Positions 1 to 7,113 of a stretch of 10,431 nt of DNA are shown here, one piece after another. The stretch covers positions 1 to 10,431 of the forward strand of contig JAKJAB010000097.1 of the NCBI GenBank assembly GCA_022707725.1, given 5' to 3'. The position numbers were made by a program, and so were the translations under genes. This DNA comes from Chloroflexota bacterium. Lineage in GTDB: Bacteria > Chloroflexota > Anaerolineae > B4-G1 > SLSP01. The notes beneath the pieces were generated by a model. It searched no databases and was not told where the DNA came from. It saw only the letters and a list, made by a program, of their open reading frames with translations. Position 1 is the first letter of the stretch. Every line of letters starts with the position of its first letter.

Positions 1-986
1 GGATTGACCATGCCGACCGAGCTGACATCAATACCCACGACTTTCAAGGTCGTAGACGGCACCACGACATCGTAGGCCGTGGCCTCGCCCGCCATGTTCA
101 GCGCCGCGATCCGGCCCTGCGCCTGCGCAATCGGAGCGATGGCCCAGGAATAGCCTTTGAAGACGGCGGCATCACCGGCGGCGTAGATGTCCGGCGCACT
201 CGTCGCCATATACTCGTCCACCACGATACCGCGATCCACTGTCAACCCGGCTTCCTGCGCCAGACGGGTCTGGGAACGCACGCCCACTGCCACCAGCACC
301 AACCCGGCAGGGAACTCGCGACCATCTTTCAAGCGCAGGCCGGTCACCGTATGCTCGCCCAAAACCTCTTCCGTCTGCGCCCCCACCACCACACGGAGGC
401 CCAGGGATTCGACGAAACGCTGCAACACCGCCGCGGCTTCGACGTCCAACTGGCGTGGCAGCAAGCGCGGGAAAAATTCCAGCACAGTGACATCGCCACA
501 GAATCCCAACAAGCCGCGCGCCGCTTCCAGTCCTAGCAGCCCTCCACCCAAGACGATGGCCTTCCCACAAAAAGAGGCCGCTTGCTCAAATTCTAACGTG
601 TCGGCGAGCGTGCGCCAAGTAAAGACCCCACTTTTGTCGATGCCTGTCAGTGGCGGCACGAAAGGCACACTGCCCGTCGCCAGCAAGAGTTTGTCGTACT
701 CCACCCGCGTCCCATCGACCAGGGTGATCGTTTTGGCCTCCGGCTCGACGCGCGTGACGCTGCGGCCCAAATAAACGTCGATGCCACGGCCCTTGTACCA
801 TGCCAGATCGCGGCGCAGCAGCCGTTCCAGTGTGATGCCGCCGGCCAGAAATTCCGTCAACTGAGGACGGTAATAATAGGGATAGGTCTCATCCGAATAC
901 ACCGCAACTTGGCCAGGTCTACGGTTCCCTAATTCCAACGCCGCTGTGATGCCTGCCACTCCCCCGCCCACGACGACAAAGCGCAT
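1..986 (-). CDS. FAD-dependent pyridine-nucleotide oxidoreductase, NirB/rubredoxin-reductase-like (3' end outside window)
   Basis: Cytoplasmic flavoprotein expected to pass electrons between NAD(P)H and a small redox partner through bound FAD. The 328 visible residues begin with a Rossmann FAD motif GGGVAG (7-12), then ATG (103-105). A second dinucleotide motif GGGLLGLEAARGL (147-159) is the NAD(P)H site. LPRQLD (176-181) is typical of the NirB N-terminal half and rubredoxin reductases. The second FAD motif DIYAAGD is at 266-272. No CxxC redox disulfide follows the first FAD motif, which argues against thioredoxin reductase or lipoamide dehydrogenase. Family members are about 390-420 residues, so some 70-90 are missing past base 1. 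The ATG at 984-986 has a strong ribosome site, AAAGGAG, six bases upstream. A stand-alone reductase is more likely than full NirB, but the missing end would decide. The upstream neighbour is 256 bases away, so it is probably transcribed on its own. Confidence 0.9.
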   Translation of the reverse strand, partial: MRFVVVGGGVAGITAALELGNRRPGQVAVYSDETYPYYYRPQLTEFLAGGITLERLLRRDLAWYKGRGIDVYLGRSVTRVEPEAKTITLVDGTRVEYDKLLLATGSVPFVPPLTGIDKSGVFTWRTLADTLEFEQAASFCGKAIVLGGGLLGLEAARGLLGFCGDVTVLEFFPRLLPRQLDVEAAAVLQRFVESLGLRVVVGAQTEEVLGEHTVTGLRLKDGREFPAGLVLVAVGVRSQTRLAQEAGLTVDRGIVVDEYMATSAPDIYAAGDAAVFKGYSWAIAPIAQAQGRIAALNMAGEATAYDVVVPSTTLKVVGIDVSSVGMVN

Positions 987-1024
987 TTCCGACTCCTTTC
1001 AAACCCCGTTTGTCATTCCCTTCT

Positions 1025-1043
1025 ATTCTACCGCAAAACGCGG
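1025..1043 (-). promoter_or_regulatory. Possible -10 element and adjacent palindrome upstream of the oxidoreductase gene
   Basis: On the minus strand TAGAAT (1025-1030) matches the -10 consensus at five of six positions and would give a leader of about 30 bases carrying the AAAGGAG site. No good -35 hexamer lies at 16-18 bases. Immediately upstream sits the small inverted repeat ccgc-aaaac-gcgg (1031-1043), in a position where a repressor or activator could touch RNA polymerase. The rest of the 987-1242 spacer shows no gene, RNA or clear terminator. Confidence 0.3.
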
Positions 1044-1242
1044 CAGAGATAAAACCATAACGCTTGCAGATATGTTGCAATTTGAGAACAAACTCGCATC
1101 AAAAGACCTGATAAGCTTACAATACGCCTACCAGGCCTCGCGGGTCAATAATCACAGTCTCAGTAGAGCGCAAATTGCTCTGCCGGGATCGCCAGACAAA
1201 ATTAGACCTCCCAAATCTCGCGCTTCAAGTTCAGTGGCTCAG

Positions 1243-4242
1243 TTATTGCGTTGGACAGCGCGTGACCTCGACCTCGTTGTTCTCGAAGAGGAATGTCGCC
1301 GGAATTTGCACGCGCGCCGCACACTCCAACGGCTGCTTACTGTGAGCCACGTGGAGCTGTCCAGCCTCGATCACGGGCAGTTGTGGCCCTAGCACGGTCA
1401 AACCGGTCTGCGCATAATAAATGTCCACATACGCCAGGCGCGCGAATCCTTCTGGCGCGATCTCGATGCCCACCCAGTCTCCGGCGCGCGCAGCCAACCA
1501 TATATGATCCGTATCGCCGCCTGAGGCGTCGTCGTGCAACGAGGTAAATATGACCGGACGATCGGCGTGTCCGGCAGCGTGCAGATGGCCGCGCACCGTC
1601 AGTTTTCCCGCAGAATCAGCCTTGATGATCGTGCCCGCTTCAATCGTCAAGAAGGCATCTGGCCCCACAATGACTTCACCTTCAAGGATGCGCGGAATTT
1701 GCGCGTCCCCACTCCCGAGCTGCACCCAACGCTGCTCATTGTTCAACGTCCCAGTTATCATTGCAACCCCTTGCAAAGCATTATCCTGGAACGTCGTGGC
1801 CCGTAAGTCCGGCGCTGAACCCGGCGTCATCCGCATTCCAGGCCCTGGTGCGAACGCAATCTGGCTGCTGTACAACGTAGGCGAAGCATCCTGCAACGTC
1901 AGCGTCGCATATCGTACCTGAACGTAGTGAAATTCCGAGGCAACGTCGGAGCGCTCCAGTAAAATGCCACCCCAGCTGCGCTCGGCCCGTGGCACGAGCG
2001 TGCCGCCGGTATCCCCACCATATTCGTCATCATAGAGCGAAGTGAAGACGATTTGCCCTTCAGGATCGCTGTTTCCCACAGCCGACAAGGCACCCCGTAC
2101 CACCAGCCGCCCTCGTTCGGCGAATTTCACGATCACCCCCGGATGGACTGTCAGTTTCGCTTCCGGTCCTACAGTCACCGTATCACGCACAACGCGCACG
2201 ATAGGCGTTTCACCGCCCAGGCGTTCCCACACGCGCGTGCCTGGCCCGGCGATGGTCATGTCACCGAGCAGTTCCAACGCGTTGCCGCCAGCATTGCCAT
2301 TCAAAGTGAGGTTGTTGAGTGTGGGGAAGGCGTTGGCGTCGGCGCTCAACGGATACCCGGCGGCATTGGTAATCGTTACCTGTGTCAGCTCAGGTGAACT
2401 ACCCTGCATCGTCACAACTGCTTTCGAACGCCCGCCATAGCGAAGAATCACATTGCGCAAATACGATTTCGCGCTGCTCTCGAAGAATGTCAGACTACCC
2501 CAATCACCGGGCTGTGGATCGATGGCCTCAAGATATGTTACCCCGCCCGCATCCTCGGCACTGTCATGTATCGAGGTAAACATCACATCCTCAGCCTGCA
2601 ACAGTCCATGCACCCAGATCCCCGGTAGCTGTCCCTTTGGTGCATGCCAGAACTTCACGATAACGCCGGATTGGATGTCCAACGTCGTGCCCTCGTCCAC
2701 TCGCAGCAAACCGGGGACAACGTACATCAGGGGCAAATCCCCGACCTTGATATTCGGCCACACCGCACTCGAGACAGGCAACGTGCCAGGACGCACTTCA
2801 ATCCCGTTGACGGGATTATCCACGAGCCTGACATTGTCGGACAAACCGGGAACCATGCTGCCATTAAAACTGATCGGGAATAGCGAGCCGCGCGCGATTG
2901 TGACGCCCGCCAGCACAGGAACGTTGCCGTCCAGGTAGAGAGAGCGCTCGCCGGCATATTCGACGATTGCTTGACTCAACACCGTCGCATCGGTGGGATT
3001 GTAGAGCCGTAGGCCCTCCCACCCTCCTGGCATCTTGTCGAACGCCGTGAAGGTGACCGGCGCATCCTCGCTGCCACAGGCGTACAACGTTCCATAGACG
3101 TCGAGCGACGTTTCACGCGTAAAAACCAGCGTTGTACCAGGGTAGAGCAGTAGCCGCACACCCGCTGGCACAACCAATGTCTCGGTAATCATCACCTGCG
3201 TGCCGGTGAAGACCGTATCCACGGTCAATTCGCCACCCAGCGTCTCCACCGACGCGAAGTCGTCCAGACGCAAAGCGCGACACGTCCCCAACGCAGGGTG
3301 CGACAACGTCCTTGCAGCAGGCTGGTACACCTCTGCAGGCTCGGCCACGGAAGGACTGCGCAGGAAGAAATACCATACGAGCAGCCCGATCAAGATAGGG
3401 AGTTGAATCAAACCCAGGAGGCTGAACAGCACTCGCCGGTCGAAGACGCGAAACTTGCGCGGTGGCGACTGTTCAGACACGGTCACGGCGGGCAATTCTT
3501 CCACAACTGCGGCCTCAGATTCATAGGACACCGGCCTGGTCTCCGGCGGCCCTTCTACAGTGAACGGCGATACAGGCGGGGCGACCACAGCCGGTTCAGC
3601 GATGGCCTCCGGCGCGGCAGTGGGTGATACAAAACCCTGCGTGCGCAACCGGCGCGCCCGTTGCAAGAAGCTTTCTGCCGGGGCAGGCGCCGTCTCAGAC
3701 ACAGTCGGCTGTGGTTCGGGCTGGGGTTCTTCCTCCTCCATCCCAATGAATGACACGCTGGGCATTGAGGGTTTAGCCGGCTCGGGCGCCTCCACCACCG
3801 GAGATTCCGGTTCCGGCGCTAGTTCCCCGATAAACAACTTGCCCCAGCCAAACGTGTCGTCGGTGGCATAAGGTTCAGGCTCTGGCTCAGGTGCAGCTTC
3901 TGCCTCCTCAGTATACAACACCCCCCAGCCGAACATTTCACCCGGTTCAGGGAACTCGGGTTCCGGCTCGGTGACGACGCCTCCTCCCGGCTCAGGCAAC
4001 GGCATCCCGGTGCGCAATGCCTCCACAGCCGCCAACGCATCCAGGTTATCCGGTTCGATGCGCAAAGCCTGGCGCAAGCAATCCGCCTGTCGCTTTGGAT
4101 CTTCGAGCGTCTGCGCCAGCCACAGCCAGGCCAGCGCGTTGTTCGGGTCCTGGCGGATGATTTGGAGCAGCAGTTTCTGTGCGTCCCCGTAGAATCCTAA
4201 CCGGGCGCTTTCAATCGCATTTTGGAGCAGTGGATTTTCCAT
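1243..4242 (-). CDS. Membrane-anchored TPR / beta-helix repeat surface protein, 999 residues
   Basis: Four parts are visible. Residues 1-80 form a TPR-type helical region with the pattern AWLWLA..LEDP....CL.QAL.I.PDN, common in Chloroflexota proteins. Residues 81-265 are a low-complexity Pro/Glu-rich linker holding two FGWG motifs (104-107, 131-134). Residues 272-294 are one hydrophobic membrane helix, preceded by basic residues (R262-R270), which puts the N-terminal part in the cytoplasm. Residues 300-999 form an outer right-handed beta-helix of four repeat units. Each unit contains a 'hPGxxhhF' strand, a 'G.L.A.G' strand and an FTS/FTA.xDD..GGDT block; the Phe of that block is at 398, 555, 733 and 899. 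There is no N-terminal signal peptide, so the internal helix probably serves as signal anchor. Substrate binding or adhesion is an inference; no catalytic residues could be picked out. The ATG at 4240-4242 is preceded by GGAGG at eight bases. It has its own promoter candidate. Confidence 0.9.
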   Translation of the reverse strand: MENPLLQNAIESARLGFYGDAQKLLLQIIRQDPNNALAWLWLAQTLEDPKRQADCLRQALRIEPDNLDALAAVEALRTGMPLPEPGGGVVTEPEPEFPEPGEMFGWGVLYTEEAEAAPEPEPEPYATDDTFGWGKLFIGELAPEPESPVVEAPEPAKPSMPSVSFIGMEEEEPQPEPQPTVSETAPAPAESFLQRARRLRTQGFVSPTAAPEAIAEPAVVAPPVSPFTVEGPPETRPVSYESEAAVVEELPAVTVSEQSPPRKFRVFDRRVLFSLLGLIQLPILIGLLVWYFFLRSPSVAEPAEVYQPAARTLSHPALGTCRALRLDDFASVETLGGELTVDTVFTGTQVMITETLVVPAGVRLLLYPGTTLVFTRETSLDVYGTLYACGSEDAPVTFTAFDKMPGGWEGLRLYNPTDATVLSQAIVEYAGERSLYLDGNVPVLAGVTIARGSLFPISFNGSMVPGLSDNVRLVDNPVNGIEVRPGTLPVSSAVWPNIKVGDLPLMYVVPGLLRVDEGTTLDIQSGVIVKFWHAPKGQLPGIWVHGLLQAEDVMFTSIHDSAEDAGGVTYLEAIDPQPGDWGSLTFFESSAKSYLRNVILRYGGRSKAVVTMQGSSPELTQVTITNAAGYPLSADANAFPTLNNLTLNGNAGGNALELLGDMTIAGPGTRVWERLGGETPIVRVVRDTVTVGPEAKLTVHPGVIVKFAERGRLVVRGALSAVGNSDPEGQIVFTSLYDDEYGGDTGGTLVPRAERSWGGILLERSDVASEFHYVQVRYATLTLQDASPTLYSSQIAFAPGPGMRMTPGSAPDLRATTFQDNALQGVAMITGTLNNEQRWVQLGSGDAQIPRILEGEVIVGPDAFLTIEAGTIIKADSAGKLTVRGHLHAAGHADRPVIFTSLHDDASGGDTDHIWLAARAGDWVGIEIAPEGFARLAYVDIYYAQTGLTVLGPQLPVIEAGQLHVAHSKQPLECAARVQIPATFLFENNEVEVTRCPTQ

Positions 4243-4250
4243 CTGTCACC

Positions 4251-4255
4251 CCTCC
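4251..4255 (-). promoter_or_regulatory. Ribosome binding site of the TPR/beta-helix gene
   Basis: On the minus strand GGAGG lies eight bases before the ATG at 4240-4242, within a longer G-rich run. It fixes this ATG as the start. Confidence 0.7.
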
Positions 4256-4261
4256 CATGAA

Positions 4262-4344
4262 ACTAAACCACTAATCTCGCTAATCTACACGAATTTTTCT
4301 TCAGAATTAGCGAAAATTCGCGTGATTCGCGGTTAGAGTTTTAG
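4262..4344. repeat. Long imperfect palindrome (attcgcgtgattcgcg-type intergenic repeat)
   Basis: The arms at 4262-4298 and 4312-4344 are imperfect reverse complements with a loop of about 13 bases. The left arm also holds two copies of ctaatct (4271-4277, 4280-4286). The right arm, reading attcgcgtgattcgcggtta, resembles palindromic intergenic repeats I recall from environmental bacteria, Chloroflexota among them. It lies downstream of the permease stop and inside the predicted leader of the TPR/beta-helix gene, so it could cap the upstream transcript or fold in the leader. No U-tract follows it in the minus direction, so it is not a classical terminator. Confidence 0.6.
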
Positions 4345-4404
4345 TCCTCGCTGGTGGGAATCCCTACAGAGACCCCGAATCAACAGATTAAACGGATGAC
4401 ATAG

Positions 4405-4433
4405 ATTATACGCGATAACGTCCAGTTGCCCAA
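4405..4433 (-). promoter_or_regulatory. Predicted sigma-70-type promoter of the TPR/beta-helix gene
   Basis: On the minus strand a perfect -10 TATAAT (4405-4410) is separated by exactly 17 bases from TTGGGC (4428-4433), which keeps the TTG of the -35 consensus. The promoter starts 11 bases after the permease stop. Transcription would begin near 4398, giving a leader of about 155 bases that contains the whole palindrome at 4262-4344. This supports a transcription unit separate from the transporter operon, although read-through is possible. Confidence 0.55.
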
Positions 4434-4444
4434 TGGCTGACCGG

Positions 4445-5455
4445 TTACACTTTCTCATAGCGGATACGCGGATCGAGCAACGGGTAGGTCATGTCCAGGA
4501 TAAACGTCGCTAACGCGATAGCCAGAATCAAGAAGAAGACAATGGCTTGAATCATTGCGTAATCATTGGCCAGGATCGCCTCGGAGAGCAAATGCCCTAC
4601 CCCCGGATAGGAGAACATCGTCTCCACGAGCGCATAGCCAGACACCAACGTGCCCAAGGAGATGGCCAATTGGGTCATCTGCGGAAGCATGACGTTGCGC
4701 ACGGCGTACTGGTAAAATCGCCGGAGCGGTTTGAGGCCCTTGGCTTCGGCGAAAATCATGAAATCCTCACCCACCACGGTGACGATCATGCCGCGCATCC
4801 ACAGCGCCCATACGCCGCCCGTCACCAGGACCATCGTCAAGACCGGCAGCACGGCATGGTAAACCACGTTTAGCAAAAAATCGATATTACCCCAGTCTAC
4901 GTTCATCATCACGTTATAGGAACCACGGGCAGGGAAAAGATTGAGCCGGAAAGCCAGGAAGTAGAGGACCAACAACGCGATAATAAACGGCGGGATGGAC
5001 GAGAGTACCATAAAGATGGGGACAAGCGCCCTGAATAACCTGGCGTCGCGCTTCCAACCGGCCCAAGCGCCCAAACCGGTGCCAACGATGAAAGCCAGAA
5101 TTGTGGCGACGCTCAACAAAACAATCGTGTAGGGCAAAGAACGCATCACCACGGTCGTCACCGGCCAGAAATAACGGAACGAGCGGCCAAAGTCGAGACG
5201 CAGCATGTTACGTAAATACATAAGATACTGTCGCCACAACGGCTGATTCAGCCCGGCCCAATCTCTGTAAAACGTTAGCATACTTTCGATCCGGTCTCCG
5301 CGCTCGCCGCCCCGCGTCGACATCTCCAGCAAGTACTCCAAGACAGGATCGTGCGCGGTGATGCGCGGCAGCAGGAAGTTGATCGTAGCAGCGAACCATA
5401 TCACTGCGATCAGGTTAAGGAATCGTCTAGCCAGATACCGGAGCGGTATTCTCAT
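4445..5455 (-). CDS. ABC importer permease, OppB/DppB type
   Basis: An integral membrane subunit of a peptide/oligosaccharide-class ABC importer, 336 residues, the usual size. Six hydrophobic segments lie near 11-29, 107-131, 141-168, 193-218, 258-283 and 302-324, with the long outer loop between the first two that is typical of OppB proteins. The cytoplasmic EAA loop, which docks on the ATPases, runs from A236 to P258 (AEAKGLK...RNVMLP), and LDPRIRYE closes the protein as usual in this family. The reading frame is open back to 5590, but family homology begins at MRIPLRYL, so the ATG at 5453-5455 is chosen although its ribosome site is weak. That start is 10 bases after the stop of the radical SAM gene, which implies co-transcription and probably coupled translation. 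Its usual partner OppC does not follow; the next element is a promoter and palindrome. Substrate unknown: peptides, oligosaccharides or another small solute. Confidence 0.92.
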   Translation of the reverse strand: MRIPLRYLARRFLNLIAVIWFAATINFLLPRITAHDPVLEYLLEMSTRGGERGDRIESMLTFYRDWAGLNQPLWRQYLMYLRNMLRLDFGRSFRYFWPVTTVVMRSLPYTIVLLSVATILAFIVGTGLGAWAGWKRDARLFRALVPIFMVLSSIPPFIIALLVLYFLAFRLNLFPARGSYNVMMNVDWGNIDFLLNVVYHAVLPVLTMVLVTGGVWALWMRGMIVTVVGEDFMIFAEAKGLKPLRRFYQYAVRNVMLPQMTQLAISLGTLVSGYALVETMFSYPGVGHLLSEAILANDYAMIQAIVFFLILAIALATFILDMTYPLLDPRIRYEKV

Positions 5456-5465
5456 AGACGTATTT

Positions 5466-7013
5466 TTACCAACTGGGGGGAATCGGCCACCAGTATTCTT
5501 CACGCCCACTGGCGGCGGCATCCCAAGCGTCGGCCATCGCTTCGACGGAGCGAGTAGCTGGCAGCAGAAGGTCAAACCCACGCCAGTCACCCGTGCGCGC
5601 GCCCGGCAACTGCAACTGCGTGTTCCGGCAGTATTCGTACCAGTCTTTGAACGTGTGCCACTTTATTTCGACGCCATAAGGATCAGGTCGTTGGGTCATC
5701 GGCGAGAGCGGTTCGACCGTGTGGCATGAGTTCAGAATCTTCAACTTTGAATGTGGATACATGTCGTAAATCGTCTGCGCCAGTTTGATGGACTGTTGGA
5801 TAACTTCCTCATCCTCGCCCGGCAGGTTCAACGAAAAGTAGACGATGATAGGGACGTTATAAAGGTTGACTTCGTCGAGTGCGTTGAGCAACTGCGCGTC
5901 GTTGTAGCGTTTCCCGTTCAGGCGGCGCACCCGCTCCGAACCGGAATAGGGGTTCAGGGCCACGCTGGAGTGTTCCATGTCCGCCGTGCGGACAAAGTCC
6001 TTGATGAAGCCGGCCGGCGGAAGCTGGAAGAACTCGTTGTAGAGGCCGATCTTGATGCCTTCGCGGCGTATCGCGCGGAAGAGGGAACGCCAATAATGCT
6101 CGCCCATTGCGGCGAGGTCATAGGAAAAGCACACCTGGATCGCCCGATGCGCAATCAACTGCTTGATCTCGTTCACAATCGTCTCCACGGGGACGGGCAC
6201 AATGCCGTCGCGCCCGGCGATCGCTTTGTGCGCGCTCTTCGCCCCTCCGCAGTACGAGCACTCGAAGTCGCAGCCGCGCGCTGTGGTGATCCAGCGGCCC
6301 CGGTACCCACTGATATCGGCGCCTTGACGAGCCTGGCGCGCCAGCTCCATGTCGATGACCAGATACTCGCGGACGTAGTACTCGTCCTGGTGCTCCAACC
6401 AGTCCAGGTCGATGAAATTGAAGTCCGCAAAATCCTCAGGCCGCGCGCAGTAAGTTCTGGGATTATCGACCACTTCCCCCTGGCGGCGGTAGGTGAGGTT
6501 AGGCACGCCGGAAAGATCAGGCAGGACGCCACGTTCCACGCTCATCAACGCCTGAGCCAGCGCCAACAGCGGGCGTTCGGCATCGCCGCGGATGACGAAA
6601 TCGACCACGGGCAGGTCCCTCACGATCTCACTCGCAAAAGCGGAGGCCGTCAGCCCCCCGAGAATGACCCAGGCGTCCGGCAGCACCTGCTTCACCACCT
6701 GCGCGACGTTGATCGCACCGAAGCTATGCTCATACCAGTGCAGGTCGATCAGCACCATGCGCGCTTCACGATGATCGTAGAGCCATTGACGCAAGTTGAA
6801 AGCATTATTCAGCATTTTCTCCATCGGGAGGTTGACCCCCCTGACGGGAATGCCGTTATCAGAGAGCAAGTTCAACAACGCCGGTACGCCCATCGGCATC
6901 AAGCCATACGGCCGCCCGAACTTCGCGCGCGCCGGCGTATCGTAAAGATCCACGGCCTGCTTGGCCGGGTGAATATACAAAGCAACAGGAGCTACGTCCA
7001 CACGATCCTCCAA
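5466..7013 (-). CDS. Cobalamin-binding-domain radical SAM protein (no SEC-C)
   Basis: A predicted class B (cobalamin-dependent) radical SAM enzyme of about 515 residues. The N-terminal Rossmann-like B12 domain (about 10-150) contains HPAKQ (15-19), RPYGL (34-38), DLHWYEHSFGA (90-100) and the GG of VILGGLTAS (119-120). The radical SAM barrel follows, with the [4Fe-4S] ligands C248, C252 and C255 in CxxxCxxC spacing, then conserved blocks LNLPGE (395-400) and NSCHT (428-432). The protein ends in WWPIPPSW. Known relatives transfer methyl groups to unactivated carbon or rearrange substrates; which of these applies here cannot be read. It is clearly a paralog of the gene just upstream, at roughly half identical residues by eye. 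The start is uncertain: the TTG at 7011-7013 has no ribosome site, while the GTG at 6999-7001 has GGAGG only three bases away. It lies between its paralog and the permease. Confidence 0.9.
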   Translation of the reverse strand: MEDRVDVAPVALYIHPAKQAVDLYDTPARAKFGRPYGLMPMGVPALLNLLSDNGIPVRGVNLPMEKMLNNAFNLRQWLYDHREARMVLIDLHWYEHSFGAINVAQVVKQVLPDAWVILGGLTASAFASEIVRDLPVVDFVIRGDAERPLLALAQALMSVERGVLPDLSGVPNLTYRRQGEVVDNPRTYCARPEDFADFNFIDLDWLEHQDEYYVREYLVIDMELARQARQGADISGYRGRWITTARGCDFECSYCGGAKSAHKAIAGRDGIVPVPVETIVNEIKQLIAHRAIQVCFSYDLAAMGEHYWRSLFRAIRREGIKIGLYNEFFQLPPAGFIKDFVRTADMEHSSVALNPYSGSERVRRLNGKRYNDAQLLNALDEVNLYNVPIIVYFSLNLPGEDEEVIQQSIKLAQTIYDMYPHSKLKILNSCHTVEPLSPMTQRPDPYGVEIKWHTFKDWYEYCRNTQLQLPGARTGDWRGFDLLLPATRSVEAMADAWDAAASGREEYWWPIPPSW

Positions 7014-7039
7014 AGAAACAGTTTCACTTCAACGCTTAA

Positions 7040-7087
7040 GGCGGATCACAATCCGCCGTTCCCACAGCGCCGAATTATGATCCGGCG
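7040..7087. repeat. Two REP-like hairpins between the radical SAM genes
   Basis: The first hairpin is a perfect 7-bp inverted repeat, ggcggat and atccgcc, around caca (7040-7057). The second is cgccg and cggcg around a 10-base loop (7068-7087), with a G-U closing pair in minus-strand RNA. The two share a GATC/AATCCG-type core, as in intergenic REP-like families. No U-tract follows, so they probably stabilise or process the operon mRNA rather than end it, lowering or separating expression of the second enzyme. Confidence 0.5.
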
Positions 7088-7113
7088 AAAGCATTTTATT
7101 GATAAGGTTTGTC

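Noticed and set aside
1165..1181. Stem agagc/gctct as a terminator of the surface-protein gene
   Set aside because: The stem is only five pairs and no T-run follows it in the direction of transcription.
946..1392. A 148-codon plus-strand frame crossing the spacer between the oxidoreductase and the surface-protein gene
   Set aside because: It starts inside one minus-strand gene and ends inside the other, with composition that changes at the gene borders and no recognisable product.
5456..5590. N-terminal extension of the permease frame
   Set aside because: It overlaps the end of the radical SAM gene and lacks family homology; the protein family begins at the internal ATG at 5453-5455.
7029..7094. 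A 21-codon frame in the gap between the radical SAM genes
   Set aside because: It is made almost entirely of the two palindromes, has no ribosome site, and ends before the next start without coupling.
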